64,000 nucleotides of DNA from an uncultured bacterium (GCA_905215345.1 CAJMPR010000004.1:292934-356933), one strand, 5' to 3'. Positions 51,979 to 61,628 are shown, counted from the stretch's first letter. Made by a program: numbers and translations. Notes: generated by a model not told the origin, from the letters alone.

Positions 51979-54042
51979 TTATTTTTTTAGTTCGGGATAA
52001 CTTATGCGAGTGTGATAAATCGTTTTCAACTTTTCCTTGAAAACAGCTTTCACAATAGCTATATCTTTAAAAGTGATGGGACATTCTTTGAAATACCCTT
52101 CTTCTACCTGCGAATCAATAATCTTATCTACCAGATTGCTGATACTTTCTTCTGTGTACTCGGGTAGACTCCGTGATGCGGCTTCCACGGAGTCGGCCAT
52201 CATAAGTATAGCTTGCTCTTTGGAAAACGGATTCGGACCGGGGTAAGTGAATAATTCATCATTAGGCTCCTCGCCCGGGTGCTCATTTTTCCAGGAAATA
52301 TAGAAATATTTGGTCTTCCCACGTCCGTGGTGAGTAATGATGAAATCTTTGATAACTTTAGGCAGATTATTCTTCTCTGCCAGTTTTACCCCATCCGTTA
52401 CATGGCTGATAACGACTTGTGAACTTTGCTCATAACTAAGGTTTTTATGAGGATTGACACCACCGGATTGGTTCTCGGTAAAGAAAACAGGATTTTCCAT
52501 CTTACCGATGTCATGGTACAAAGCTCCGGTTCGTACCAGTTGGCTCTTGGCGCCGATACGGTTGGCTGCTTCAGCAGCTAGATTTGCCACCTGCATCGAG
52601 TGCTGGAAGGTGCCCGGAACTGTTTCGGACATACGGCGTAACAAGCTGTTGTTGATATTGGATAGCTCGACCAATGTAACGTTGGAGGTAAAGCCGAAAG
52701 TTTTTTCCACAAGGAAAAGTAACGGATAAGTAAATAATAGAAGTACTCCGTTTATAACGAAGTAGGTATACATACTTCCGTTCAGTTTTGATAAATCGTT
52801 CTCTGTAATCAGCTCGAAAGCAAAATAAACTGCGGTATAGGTCAATATTACGAGCAGAGCTGTACGGAAAAGTTGCGAACGCTGTGACAATTCCCGCAAA
52901 CTGAAAATGGCAACCAATCCGGCGGTAACTTGTAGCAAGATAAACTCATGCGGATAGCGCAGGCAGATGGAACAAATCAAGATTGTGACTACTTGTGTGA
53001 CGAATGCCGTTCGCGAATCAAGGAATACACGAATGATGATCGGTAGCATGGCATAAGGAATGATATATACATTGAATATATTGTTTGCTACCATAACGGC
53101 TGTTATCACACTATAGAATACAATAAGTGTAAAAAGTAGGGATAGACTTCCTTTACGGGCGTAATAATCTTTGCGGAATAAATCAAGGTATAACATGAAA
53201 CACAGTATGAAGATACTGACAAATAATATTTGTCCGGCCAGCATAAGTCGTTTTTGTCCGATAGATTCACTACGCTTGATAGATTCTTTTCGCAAACTTT
53301 CCAAAATACTGTAAGTTTCTTGGTTTACGATTTCACCCCTGTCGACGATTTTTTGCCCGCTTAATACAATGCCGTTTGCCCATGAATAATTGTCAAGAGC
53401 CTCTTTCTTGGCGCTTTCGGTTCTTTTTGCATCATACGTCAGGTTGGGGAACAAATATTCATTGAGTGAGCATTGTCTGAGAATATCCGGTCGGTAGTGC
53501 AGAGTATCTGCGGTAAGCAGATAAGCATACGCTTCTTTGACTGAAAAAAGTTTGTCAATACTTTGTTGATTGGCGAGCTTGTCATTTATCACCATGATGG
53601 CAGATGTACTATCCTTGTAAAGAGTGCTAAGCTCTTCAGTAGCAAGTATTCCTGCCTGATAAACTTCGGACAGTATTTTTTCGATGTGGCGAATATAGTC
53701 TGTAGAAGGGAGCACTTTACGCAAATGACTTTGATAATCGTTCTTCAGCTTCTGAACTACTTTCTTCTCTGTACTTTTATCTAACTGAAAATAAGGTTGG
53801 AAAGTAGCGAGAATACTGTCTTGTTCCTTTTTTACCACATTATCGTCTTTATAAATGGGGAAATCAAAAGTAGCCATTAACTGTCCGTATTTCCACGGTT
53901 TGTCTATATCGAATTGGTAGTTAAATTTACCATCCCTTGGCAGAAAATAGACTATAACCCCCATGGTACCGATAAAAATCAGCGCCTTATATAGTAAATC
54001 TCTAAATGAGAACTCTTTCTTTTTTCCCTTGAAATAACTCAT
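51979..54042 (-). CDS. 7TM receptor-like HD-domain phosphohydrolase (PgpH-like)
   Basis: 687 residues from the ATG at 54042 (MSYFKGKKKEF); an upstream ATG at 54081 is less likely. A long extracytoplasmic region with helical 7TMR-HD extracellular features (about 45-280) precedes about seven membrane helices (about 280-480). The HD domain follows, with the metal motif ALYHDIGKMENP, FHQ-like ligands in TFQHSMQVANLA, and HHGRGKTKYFY. Homologous PgpH proteins hydrolyse cyclic di-AMP, so this may set c-di-AMP levels. It is divergent from gltX. Confidence 0.88.
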   Translation of the reverse strand: MSYFKGKKKEFSFRDLLYKALIFIGTMGVIVYFLPRDGKFNYQFDIDKPWKYGQLMATFDFPIYKDDNVVKKEQDSILATFQPYFQLDKSTEKKVVQKLKNDYQSHLRKVLPSTDYIRHIEKILSEVYQAGILATEELSTLYKDSTSAIMVINDKLANQQSIDKLFSVKEAYAYLLTADTLHYRPDILRQCSLNEYLFPNLTYDAKRTESAKKEALDNYSWANGIVLSGQKIVDRGEIVNQETYSILESLRKESIKRSESIGQKRLMLAGQILFVSIFILCFMLYLDLFRKDYYARKGSLSLLFTLIVFYSVITAVMVANNIFNVYIIPYAMLPIIIRVFLDSRTAFVTQVVTILICSICLRYPHEFILLQVTAGLVAIFSLRELSQRSQLFRTALLVILTYTAVYFAFELITENDLSKLNGSMYTYFVINGVLLLFTYPLLFLVEKTFGFTSNVTLVELSNINNSLLRRMSETVPGTFQHSMQVANLAAEAANRIGAKSQLVRTGALYHDIGKMENPVFFTENQSGGVNPHKNLSYEQSSQVVISHVTDGVKLAEKNNLPKVIKDFIITHHGRGKTKYFYISWKNEHPGEEPNDELFTYPGPNPFSKEQAILMMADSVEAASRSLPEYTEESISNLVDKIIDSQVEEGYFKECPITFKDIAIVKAVFKEKLKTIYHTRISYPELKK

Positions 54043-54100
54043 ATCGGTTGAAATTTTTGCGAAAAGTACAAAAAAAAACATTAGTGTGGAAAAAAAGGTT

Positions 54101-54108
54101 TAATTTTG
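54101..54108 (+). promoter_or_regulatory. -7 element of the gltX promoter
   Basis: TAATTTTG lies 31 bases before the gltX ATG, in the short divergent region with the HD gene. Confidence 0.55.
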
Positions 54109-54139
54109 CCGTCTAATTTATTCATAAGTAAGATAGATT

Positions 54140-55666
54140 ATGACAGAAAGAAAAGTCAGAGTCCGTTTTGCCCCGAGTCCTACAGGGGCGTTGCACATTG
54201 GTGGTGTGCGCACTGCATTATATAATTATCTCTTTGCTCGTCAGCATGGAGGAGATTTAATTTTCCGTATTGAAGATACTGATTCTAACCGGTTTGTGCC
54301 GGGAGCAGAAGAATATATACTGGAGTCATTCAAGTGGTTGGGTATCCCTTTTGACGAGGGTGTTAGCTTTGGCGGAAAGTACGGTCCGTACCGTCAGTCC
54401 GAACGTCGTGAAATATACAAGAAGTATGTTCAGGTATTGTTGGATGCCGGTAAGGCTTACGTTGCATTTGATACTCCGGAGGAACTGGAAGCGAAACGTG
54501 CGGAAATAGCCAATTTCCAATATGATGCATCTACTCGCATGCAAATGCGCAATTCGTTAACGCTTTCAAAGGAAGAAGTGGAAGTCTTGATTGCTGAAGG
54601 CAAGCAGTACGTAGTTCGTTTTAAAATAGAACCGAATGAAGATGTACATGTGAACGATTTGATTCGTGGCGAGGTGGTTATAAACTCATCTATTTTAGAT
54701 GATAAAGTTCTTTATAAATCGGCAGATGAACTTCCAACCTATCATTTGGCAAATATAGTAGATGACCATTTGATGGAAGTTTCTCATGTAATCCGTGGAG
54801 AAGAATGGTTACCTTCGGCTCCGTTGCATGTACTTTTGTATCGTGCTTTCGGTTGGGAAGATACAATGCCTGCTTTTGCCCATCTACCTTTATTGTTGAA
54901 GCCCGAAGGGAACGGTAAGTTGAGTAAACGTGATGGCGACCGCCTTGGTTTCCCCGTGTTCCCATTGGAATGGCATGATCCTAAGACCGGTGAAGTGTCT
55001 TCCGGTTATCGTGAGTCCGGATACTTGCCCGAAGCGGTTATTAATTTCTTGGCTTTATTGGGCTGGAACCCGGGAAATGATCAGGAACTGATGTCGATGG
55101 ATAAATTGGTGAAACTGTTTAATCTGAGCCATTGTAGTAAATCGGGTGCTAAGTTTGATTATAAGAAAGGTATTTGGTTCAATCATGAATATATACTTCA
55201 GAAGTCCGATGAAGAGATTGCTCTACTTTTCAAACCGGTGTTGAAAGCTAACGGGGTGAATACGGATTTATATAGTGACAAGTTCCTTACTACAGTGGTT
55301 TCTCTAGTGAAAAGCCGTGTCAATTTTGTGAAAGAATTGTGGGACCAAACTCGTTTCTTCTTTGTAGCTCCTGACCAATATGCTGAAAAAGATGTCAAGA
55401 AGCGTTGGCTTGAAGATACTCCCCGTATCATGACCGAGTTGATAGAAGTGCTTCGGGGTATTGATGACTTTTCATCTAGACCTTCCGAGGACATAGTGAT
55501 TGGCTGGATTACCGAAAAAGAATATCACATGGGCAATGTTATGAACGCCTTTCGTTTGGCGGTAGTGGGAGAGTGCAAGGGACCGCACATGTTTGATATT
55601 ACCGGATTGTTGGGTAAAGAAGAGACCTTGGCTCGTATACAGCGTGCTATTGATATTTTGAAATAA
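54140..55666 (+). CDS. gltX: Glutamyl-tRNA synthetase
   Basis: 508 residues. Class I motifs are present: RFAPSPTGALHIGG (residues 9-22), the HIGH-equivalent, and KLSKR (260-264), the KMSKS-equivalent. The C-terminal anticodon-binding helical domain completes the family length. It charges tRNA-Glu. It is followed after 19 bases by waaA, so the two are likely cotranscribed. Confidence 0.96.
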   Translation: MTERKVRVRFAPSPTGALHIGGVRTALYNYLFARQHGGDLIFRIEDTDSNRFVPGAEEYILESFKWLGIPFDEGVSFGGKYGPYRQSERREIYKKYVQVLLDAGKAYVAFDTPEELEAKRAEIANFQYDASTRMQMRNSLTLSKEEVEVLIAEGKQYVVRFKIEPNEDVHVNDLIRGEVVINSSILDDKVLYKSADELPTYHLANIVDDHLMEVSHVIRGEEWLPSAPLHVLLYRAFGWEDTMPAFAHLPLLLKPEGNGKLSKRDGDRLGFPVFPLEWHDPKTGEVSSGYRESGYLPEAVINFLALLGWNPGNDQELMSMDKLVKLFNLSHCSKSGAKFDYKKGIWFNHEYILQKSDEEIALLFKPVLKANGVNTDLYSDKFLTTVVSLVKSRVNFVKELWDQTRFFFVAPDQYAEKDVKKRWLEDTPRIMTELIEVLRGIDDFSSRPSEDIVIGWITEKEYHMGNVMNAFRLAVVGECKGPHMFDITGLLGKEETLARIQRAIDILK

Positions 55667-55685
55667 GTAAAAGGCGGAGAAAAGT

Positions 55686-56906
55686 ATGCTTTACAATCTG
55701 GCAATAGTAATCTATGACATTGTGATTCACTTGGCTACTCCGTTTAGTCGTAAGCCTCGGAAGATGATGAAGGGACACTGGGTGGTTTACGAACTTCTTC
55801 GTCAGCAGTTGGAGAAAGATGTACGCTACATCTGGTTCCATGCTGCTTCTTTGGGCGAATTCGAACAAGGACGTCCGTTGATTGAGAAAATACGTGCCAA
55901 GTATCCGGATTATGGTATTTTGCTGACATTCTTTTCACCGTCGGGCTACGAAGTTCGTAAGAATTACAGAGGGGCTGATGTTATTTGCTACTTACCTTTT
56001 GATAAACCACGTAATGTAAAGAAATTCCTGGATATAGTGAATCCTTGCATGGCGTTCTTTATCAAATATGAGTTTTGGAAAAACTATCTGGATGAACTGC
56101 ATAAGCGCCGTATTCCGGTATATAGTGTTTCGTCCATTTTTCGTCGCGGGCAAATTTTCTTCAAGTGGTATGGCGGAACATATAGAAATGTGTTGCGTAA
56201 CTTTGATCACTTGTTTGTACAGAATGAGCGTTCCAAACGTTATTTGGCAAAGATTGGCATTAACCGGGTCACGGTGGTGGGAGATACCCGCTTTGACCGT
56301 GTGCTTCAGATTCGTGAAGAAGCAAAAGATCTTCCTTTGGTAGAGCTTTTCAAGAATAATACGATGACTTTTGTTGCTGGAAGTTCCTGGCAGCCCGATG
56401 AAGACTTATTCATTGAATATTTTAATCAGCATCCCGAAGTGAAACTGATAATTGCGCCGCATGTTATTGATGAAAATCATTTGGTTGAAATTATCCGTAA
56501 GCTGAAACGTCCTTATGTGCGCTATACCCGTGCTGACGAAAAGAATGTCCGTAAAGCGGACTGTCTGATTATAGATTGTTATGGTTTGCTTTCTTCTATC
56601 TATCGTTACGGAGAGATTGCTTATATCGGTGGCGGATTCGGAGTAGGTATTCACAATACCTTGGAAGCAGCTGTTTATGGTATTCCGGTTATTTTTGGTC
56701 CGAAATATCAGAAATTTCAGGAGGCAGTCCAGTTATTGGAGGCGCAAGGTGGTTTCTCCATTAAGAATTATGAAGAACTGAAAGCGTTGCTTGACCGTAT
56801 GTTGACGGATGAAACATTCCTGCGTGAAGTTGGAATGAATGCCGGAGATTATGTTACAGGCAATGCCGGGGCAACAGATAAGGTGTTGAATATGATAAAT
56901 TTTTAA
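55686..56906 (+). CDS. waaA: 3-deoxy-D-manno-octulosonic acid (Kdo) transferase
   Basis: 406 residues. An N-terminal membrane anchor is followed by a GT-B fold with IWFHAASLGEFEQGRPL, TFFSPSGYE and the C-terminal donor-binding region YIGGGFGVGIHNTLEAAVYG. It adds Kdo from CMP-Kdo to lipid A precursors on the inner membrane. The start at 55686 is preceded by AAAGGCGGAG. It closes the gltX transcript at a strong palindromic terminator. Confidence 0.93.
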   Translation: MLYNLAIVIYDIVIHLATPFSRKPRKMMKGHWVVYELLRQQLEKDVRYIWFHAASLGEFEQGRPLIEKIRAKYPDYGILLTFFSPSGYEVRKNYRGADVICYLPFDKPRNVKKFLDIVNPCMAFFIKYEFWKNYLDELHKRRIPVYSVSSIFRRGQIFFKWYGGTYRNVLRNFDHLFVQNERSKRYLAKIGINRVTVVGDTRFDRVLQIREEAKDLPLVELFKNNTMTFVAGSSWQPDEDLFIEYFNQHPEVKLIIAPHVIDENHLVEIIRKLKRPYVRYTRADEKNVRKADCLIIDCYGLLSSIYRYGEIAYIGGGFGVGIHNTLEAAVYGIPVIFGPKYQKFQEAVQLLEAQGGFSIKNYEELKALLDRMLTDETFLREVGMNAGDYVTGNAGATDKVLNMINF

Positions 56907-56921
56907 TATATGGGTGAAATT

Positions 56922-56953
56922 AAAGAGGGCTGCAATTGCAGCCCTCTTTTTTA
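56922..56953. terminator. Bidirectional terminator between waaA and the gamma-carbonic-anhydrase gene
   Basis: AAAGAGGGCTGCAA pairs perfectly with TTGCAGCCCTCTTT (56922-56949), the central AATT forming the loop, with A and T runs at both ends. It overlaps the 3' end of the minus-strand gene at 56951 by a few bases. Confidence 0.9.
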
Positions 56954-57463
56954 TTTATACCAATTTGAATACATCAGATAATTATGTGCAATCTTTTGAT
57001 TCAGTTCTTTTGCCTGTTCCGGGTCGACTTTTTTGATGAACTTTGCAGGTACCCCGCCCCAGATACTTCCCGGTTCTATGACGGTGTTGCTTAATACCAG
57101 TGAGCCGGCGGCTACAATAGCCCCTTCACCTATAACGGCATGGTCCAGAATGGTGGACCCCATTCCTACAAGGGCATAATCCTTGATGGTAGCTCCGTGA
57201 ATGGTTACATTGTGTCCCACTGAAACATGATCTCCTATTTCTATGGTTGACTTTTCGTATAACGTGTGGAGTACGCTTCCATCTTGGATATTTACTCCGT
57301 TTCCAATACGGATTGAATTTACATCTCCACGTAGTACCGTGCTGAACCAGATACTGCAATCACGTCCCATTTTGACATCGCCGATGATAGCGGCATTATC
57401 GGCTAAAAAACAATTTTCTCCGAACTCCGGAGTAAATCCTCTTACTGATTTTATTAGTGCCAT
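56951..57463 (-). CDS. Gamma-carbonic-anhydrase-like hexapeptide protein
   Basis: 170 residues of left-handed beta helix with hexapeptide repeats (about 20-140). The zinc-binding histidines of the gamma-carbonic anhydrase family are at His66 (GSVLH), His84 and His89 (VGHNVTIH). A C-terminal helix (about 148-168) packs in trimers. YrdA/PaaY-like relatives hydrate CO2 or hydrolyse thioesters; activity cannot be fixed. The stop lies next to the terminator shared with waaA. The next gene on the same strand starts 43 bases upstream of it. Confidence 0.9.
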   Translation of the reverse strand: MALIKSVRGFTPEFGENCFLADNAAIIGDVKMGRDCSIWFSTVLRGDVNSIRIGNGVNIQDGSVLHTLYEKSTIEIGDHVSVGHNVTIHGATIKDYALVGMGSTILDHAVIGEGAIVAAGSLVLSNTVIEPGSIWGGVPAKFIKKVDPEQAKELNQKIAHNYLMYSNWYK

Positions 57464-57506
57464 CTTTTTAATTATTAACGATTAGTTATTTGTGATGAAT
57501 GAGTTA

Positions 57507-59300
57507 TCACTCACCGCTAACCACTCTTTTACATGCTTTTTTCAACCATTCTTTTTCCTCATTGTTTAAGTCCGGCGAAAGTTTTTCGTATACCATCCGG
57601 TGATAATCATTCAGCCAATCCATTTCTTCGGCTGTCAACATTTCCTTGATGATTCCCTTTGTGCAGATAGGGCAAAGGGTAATTGTTTCAAACTTCAGAT
57701 AGTTACCGAACATGCCTTTTCCGGCTAGGATGGTTAATACCAGATTCTCTGTGCGGATGCCGTGACTTCCAGCTTTGTATACTCCCGGTTCGTTGGATGT
57801 GACCATACCCGTTTGGAGGGTTACGGGATTTTCGTTCATGCGAATGCTTTGAGGACCTTCGTGTACGTTTAGGAAATGTCCTACTCCATGACCTGTACCA
57901 TGCAGGAAATTCATGTGCTGTCTCCATATGGGCATTCGTGCCAGTACATCCAATTGTGCCCCACGCGTACCTTGCGGGAATACTGCCATCGCCAATGCAA
58001 TATGGCCTTTTAATACTAAGGTATAGTCTGTCTTCTCTTCTTCCGTCAAAGGTCCGAGTGCAATGGTACGGGTAATGTCCGTAGTACCGTCTAAATATTG
58101 TGCACCGGAATCCAGTAAAAGAAATCCTTCCGGTTTTAAGCGTACATCTGTTTCGGGAATAGCCTCGTAATGGACGATAGCCCCATGTTCCTTGTATCCG
58201 GCGATAGTATCGAAACTTTCGCCCATATATAACGGTTGCGCTGCACGGAATACATGCAGTTTCCGGGCTATGCTTATTTCTGTTTCTTTGCCTGATGGTA
58301 CGGCTTCCTCCAGCCATTTCAAAAACTTGACTAAAGCTATTCCGTCGCGCTGCATAGCTGCATGAATACCTGCAATCTCCTGTTGATTGCGAATGGCTTT
58401 GAGTGACGTAACGGGAGACTCTTTATTAATGATTTGGCATTCTTTGCGAATTGCCGAATAAATAGCATAGTTTGTTTTTGCCGGATTCACTAAAATACTA
58501 TCGACATTCAAATGGCTGATAAACTCCTCAATTTCTTCGTAAGGATGTAGGGCGATTCCTGCTTCTTTAAAGTAAGATGCAACATCGGAGGTTATCTTTT
58601 GGGGCTGAATGAAATAATGAGTTTCTCGGGAGGTGATCAATAGATAGCTCACTACAACCGGATTACAATGTACATCGTTACCTCGGATATTAAGTGTCCA
58701 TGCGATTTCATCCAATGCCGAAAGTAATAAGGCTTCCGCACCATCCTCTTTCATCTTTTTACGAATGCATGCTAATTTCTCACTGCAACTTTTTCCTGCG
58801 TACTTTATATCGTAGATGAAGGCTGGAGCTTCAGGCATAGGTGGTCTGTCATTCCACAAGAGTTGCATCGGATCAGAGATGCTTTTCACAGTAATTCCAT
58901 CTTTATTCAATTCCTCTTGTAAATGCTTCATCTCCTCGGCGGAAAACATTTTACCGTCTATACCGACTGTTGCTCCGGCATGAAGTTGTTCGCTGAGGAA
59001 CAGGGGAATGCTTGGCGTTTCAGGAAGCATTTCTTTGTATAATTCAATTCCGGTGTTCTCCAACTGCTGTGCGGCTTGTAGGAAATAACGTGAATCCGTC
59101 CATAATCCCGCTTTCTGTGGGGTGACGACTACAGTTCCTGCCGAACCTGTAAAACCGGAAATCCATTTCCTTGATTCCCAATGCGGTGCAACGTATTCAC
59201 TCAAATGTGGATCGGTGCTGGGAATGATAAAAGCTTGTATGCCTTCTTTCTCAATAAGACCTCGTAGGGCATCTATTCGTTTATTGACTGCTGAATTCAT
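57507..59300 (-). CDS. Xaa-Pro aminopeptidase (M24 family)
   Basis: 597 residues. Two creatinase N-terminal-like domains precede a C-terminal pita-bread metallopeptidase domain. Metal ligands are seen as Asp in LLLDSGAQY and TTDITRT, His in GTGHGVGHFLNVHEGP, and Glu in NEPGVYKAG and RTENLVL. It removes N-terminal residues before proline. Length and three-domain build match the large aminopeptidase P type. The start at 59300 is the only ATG near MNSAVNKRIDAL. Confidence 0.94.
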   Translation of the reverse strand: MNSAVNKRIDALRGLIEKEGIQAFIIPSTDPHLSEYVAPHWESRKWISGFTGSAGTVVVTPQKAGLWTDSRYFLQAAQQLENTGIELYKEMLPETPSIPLFLSEQLHAGATVGIDGKMFSAEEMKHLQEELNKDGITVKSISDPMQLLWNDRPPMPEAPAFIYDIKYAGKSCSEKLACIRKKMKEDGAEALLLSALDEIAWTLNIRGNDVHCNPVVVSYLLITSRETHYFIQPQKITSDVASYFKEAGIALHPYEEIEEFISHLNVDSILVNPAKTNYAIYSAIRKECQIINKESPVTSLKAIRNQQEIAGIHAAMQRDGIALVKFLKWLEEAVPSGKETEISIARKLHVFRAAQPLYMGESFDTIAGYKEHGAIVHYEAIPETDVRLKPEGFLLLDSGAQYLDGTTDITRTIALGPLTEEEKTDYTLVLKGHIALAMAVFPQGTRGAQLDVLARMPIWRQHMNFLHGTGHGVGHFLNVHEGPQSIRMNENPVTLQTGMVTSNEPGVYKAGSHGIRTENLVLTILAGKGMFGNYLKFETITLCPICTKGIIKEMLTAEEMDWLNDYHRMVYEKLSPDLNNEEKEWLKKACKRVVSGE

Positions 59301-59666
59301 ATTGTAATTGAGATATAATAATTTCTCCCAAAGATACTTACTTTCTTTTTAATTGCCTTAGGGAAGATAAAGGAATTTATCCCTGCAAGTACTATAAATT
59401 GTTGCCGCGATACTTGGAGATTAGTCTTCGGTTTGCTGAAAATTAATCTTACTACAGCCGTGAAACTTACTTACCACATCTGTAGTAAGTAAGTTTCACG
59501 GCTGTAGTAAGATTAGTATTTAGCGATAAATGATATGCTTTACCGTATATCAGATATTAATTTTTGGCGATAGCCGATTTAGTGTCTTTCGGCTTAGTTT
59601 ATTGGCTCATAAATAGTAATCTGCCTGATAATTTGTACTTGAATGATGGATTTTTTTGCAGAAAGT
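59301..59666. other. Intergenic region with a repeat element and no gene
   Basis: About 360 bases (extending to the rpsU promoter) hold no plausible coding frame. The only clear structure is the inverted repeat at 59445-59514. Confidence 0.6.
59445..59514. repeat. Perfect 30-bp inverted repeat
   Basis: Arms of 30 bases (59445-59474 and 59485-59514) are perfectly complementary around a 10-base loop. The left arm also shows direct units with a 22-base step (CTTACTACA at 59448, CTTACCACA at 59470). It has no T tract. Confidence 0.9.
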
Positions 59667-59697
59667 TTTGTGAATAAAGAAAGTATGTGTAATTTTG
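59667..59697 (+). promoter_or_regulatory. rpsU promoter
   Basis: TTTG at 59667-59670, a 19-bp spacer and TAATTTTG at 59690-59697 match the Bacteroides consensus closely. Confidence 0.75.
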
Positions 59698-59751
59698 CCG
59701 CTCAATTTTAATCGTGAGATTTTTAATCATTAACATTTTAAAAACAAAAAA

Positions 59752-59943
59752 ATGATTGTAGTACCTGTAAAAGAAGGCGAAAACATTGAAAAAGCGCTGA
59801 AGAAATTTAAAAGAAAATTTGAAAAAACCGGTATCGTTAAGGAATTGAGAAGCAGACAGCAGTTTGATAAACCGTCTGTAACTAAAAGACTTAAGAAAGA
59901 GCGTGCCGTTTACGTTCAACAACTTCAGCAAGTAGAAGATTAA
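59752..59943 (+). CDS. rpsU: 30S ribosomal protein S21
   Basis: 63 residues, very basic, with MIVVPVKEGENIEKALKKFK at the N terminus and RRRR-like positions partly replaced, as is usual for Bacteroidota S21. It is part of the small subunit. In Bacteroidota, S21 helps hold the anti-Shine-Dalgarno sequence, which fits the weak ribosome sites seen in most genes here. Confidence 0.95.
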   Translation: MIVVPVKEGENIEKALKKFKRKFEKTGIVKELRSRQQFDKPSVTKRLKKERAVYVQQLQQVED

Positions 59944-60013
59944 TAATTCGAAAATTCCTTTGAATTATTGAATTCTTTTTCATACATTCGTTGCATGATT
60001 TAGATGTAGCGAT

Positions 60014-60898
60014 ATGTTATTAACAGACTCTTTTCTTAGCTATCTCCGGTATGAACGGAATTACTCCGAAGAAACGATAAAATCGTATCGGGAAGATTTA
60101 CGTCAGTTCGGAGAATTTGCTGAAGAGGAAGTTAAAGAATTAGCCCCATCGGAAGTAACCGCGGAACTTATTCGTGAATGGATAGTCTCCTTGATGGAGA
60201 AAGGGTATACTTCCACTTCTATTAACCGTAAGTTGAGTGCGCTTCGGTCGTTTTATAAATTTCTGTTGCGGAAAGGTGAGGTTACGGTAGATCCCTTGCA
60301 AAAAATAGCGGGACCTAAAAATAAAAAGCCGTTGCCTGCGTTTCTGAAAGAAAGTGAAATGAATGAACTGCTGGATGATGTTGACTTTGGTGAGGGATTT
60401 AAAGGGCATCGTGACCATATGATTGTTGAAATGTTTTATGCTACCGGCATGCGGCTTTCAGAATTAATAGGGTTAGACGATAAAGACGTGGATTTCTCGG
60501 CTTCTTTGATTAAAGTGACGGGAAAAAGAAATAAGCAGCGTCTGGTACCTTTTGATGAGGAGTTAAGACTTTCAATGGTGGAGTATGTTAATGTGAGAAA
60601 TGAAGCAATACCTGTGCGTGCGGATGCTTTTTTTGTTCGTGAGACGGGTGAGCGGATTTCTCGAAGTATCGTAGGAAATCTTGTGAGACGAAACCTTTCG
60701 AAAGTAGTGACTATAAAAAAAAGGAGTCCACATGTGTTGAGACATACTTTTGCGACAACGATGCTCAATCATGATGCAGAACTTGGTGCAATAAAAGAAC
60801 TTCTTGGGCATGAGAGTTTAGCGACGACGGAAGTTTATACACATACTACTTTTGAAGAGCTTAAAAAAGTGTATAATCAGGCTCATCCTCGAGCCTAA
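60014..60898 (+). CDS. xerC: Tyrosine recombinase, XerC type
   Basis: 294 residues. A SAM-like N-terminal domain (about 1-90) precedes the catalytic domain with Arg147 (GMRLSEL), Lys171, His240 and Arg243 (HVLRHTFAT), His266 (LGHES) and nucleophile Tyr275 (TEVYTH). Xer recombinases resolve chromosome dimers at dif. The core-gene neighbourhood, rpsU before and hpf after, argues for a housekeeping role and not an integrase. Confidence 0.92.
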   Translation: MLLTDSFLSYLRYERNYSEETIKSYREDLRQFGEFAEEEVKELAPSEVTAELIREWIVSLMEKGYTSTSINRKLSALRSFYKFLLRKGEVTVDPLQKIAGPKNKKPLPAFLKESEMNELLDDVDFGEGFKGHRDHMIVEMFYATGMRLSELIGLDDKDVDFSASLIKVTGKRNKQRLVPFDEELRLSMVEYVNVRNEAIPVRADAFFVRETGERISRSIVGNLVRRNLSKVVTIKKRSPHVLRHTFATTMLNHDAELGAIKELLGHESLATTEVYTHTTFEELKKVYNQAHPRA

Positions 60899-60914
60899 AG
60901 AAAAGGAGGTAAGT

Positions 60915-61214
60915 ATGGAAGTTAGAATTCAATCAATTCACTTTGACGCATCAGAGCAATTGCAAGCTTTTATTCAAAAGAAAGCTGTTAAGTTGGAGAA
61001 ATTTTACGACGATATAAAGAAAGTAGAGGTGTCATTAAGAGTTGTTAAGCCAGAGACAGCCGAAAATAAAGAAGCCGGAGTGAAAGTGTTGATTCCCAAT
61101 GGTGAATTTTATGCGAATAAGGTTTGTGATACGTTTGAAGAAGCTATAGACCTTTGTCTTGAAGCTTTGGAAAAACAACTGGTTAAGTACAAGGAAAAAC
61201 AACGGAGCAAATAA
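60915..61214 (+). CDS. hpf: Ribosome hibernation promoting factor (short type)
   Basis: 99 residues from the ATG at 60915, which has a clear AAAGGAGGT 6-7 bases upstream. The frame open to 60852 overlaps xerC and is not used. The beta-alpha-beta-beta-beta-alpha pattern (MEVRIQSIHFDASEQLQAFIQKK at the start) is of the short HPF/YfiA family, which binds the 30S subunit and stores ribosomes in slow growth. Confidence 0.9.
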   Translation: MEVRIQSIHFDASEQLQAFIQKKAVKLEKFYDDIKKVEVSLRVVKPETAENKEAGVKVLIPNGEFYANKVCDTFEEAIDLCLEALEKQLVKYKEKQRSK

Positions 61215-61228
61215 AAATCCGCTAAAAT

Positions 61229-61259
61229 TTTGCGGGTAAAAAATAAATGCCTAAATTTG
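61229..61259 (+). promoter_or_regulatory. Promoter of the tRNA-tuf cluster
   Basis: TTTG at 61229-61232, 19 bp, then TAAATTTG at 61252-61259 is an ideal Bacteroides promoter 49 bases before the first tRNA. Confidence 0.75.
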
Positions 61260-61260
61260 C

Positions 61261-61301
61261 AGCCGTTTCGCTCGCGATAGAACGTAACGGTTGCATTTTT
61301 T
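61261..61301 (+). other. Leader hairpin with T run before the tRNA cluster
   Basis: GCCGTT (61262-61267) can pair with AACGGT (61286-61291), with TCG/CGA inside, followed by CATTTTTT. An alternative CGTT/AACG pairing exists. It lies between the promoter and first tRNA and may act as an attenuator or a processing site. Confidence 0.35.
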
Positions 61302-61307
61302 AAGTCT

Positions 61308-61381
61308 GCCTCTTTAGCTCAGTTGGCCAGAGCACGTGATTTGTAATCTCGGGGTCGTTGGTTCGAATCCGACAAGAGGCT
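61308..61381 (+). tRNA. tRNA-Thr (anticodon TGT)
   Basis: Acceptor GCCTCTT/AAGAGGC, D arm GCTC/GAGC, anticodon loop TTTGTAA, and T arm with GGTTCGAATCC. The anticodon stem CGTGA/TCTCG has one T-T mismatch. CCA is not encoded. Confidence 0.93.
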
Positions 61382-61459
61382 CAAAAGGAGAGAATGATTG
61401 CTGGGCGTAAAAACCTCTTGCAAAAGTTCCAGCAAGGGAAGAGAGATCTTATATGTATT

Positions 61460-61542
61460 GGGCAAATACCAGAGTGGCCAAATGGGGCAGACTGTAAATC
61501 TGCTGGCTTACGCCTTCGGTGGTTCGAATCCATCTTTGCCCA
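61460..61542 (+). tRNA. tRNA-Tyr (anticodon GTA)
   Basis: Acceptor GGGCAAA/TTTGCCC, anticodon hairpin GCAGA-CTGTAAA-TCTGC, a long class II variable arm and the T arm GGTTCGAATCC. Confidence 0.95.
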
Positions 61543-61556
61543 CGACTCTTGTCCCT

Positions 61557-61628
<72 letters not shown>

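Noticed and set aside
60014..60898. Mobile-element integrase
   Set aside because: The tyrosine recombinase sits between rpsU and hpf in a core operon and has XerC-type length, so a housekeeping role is preferred.
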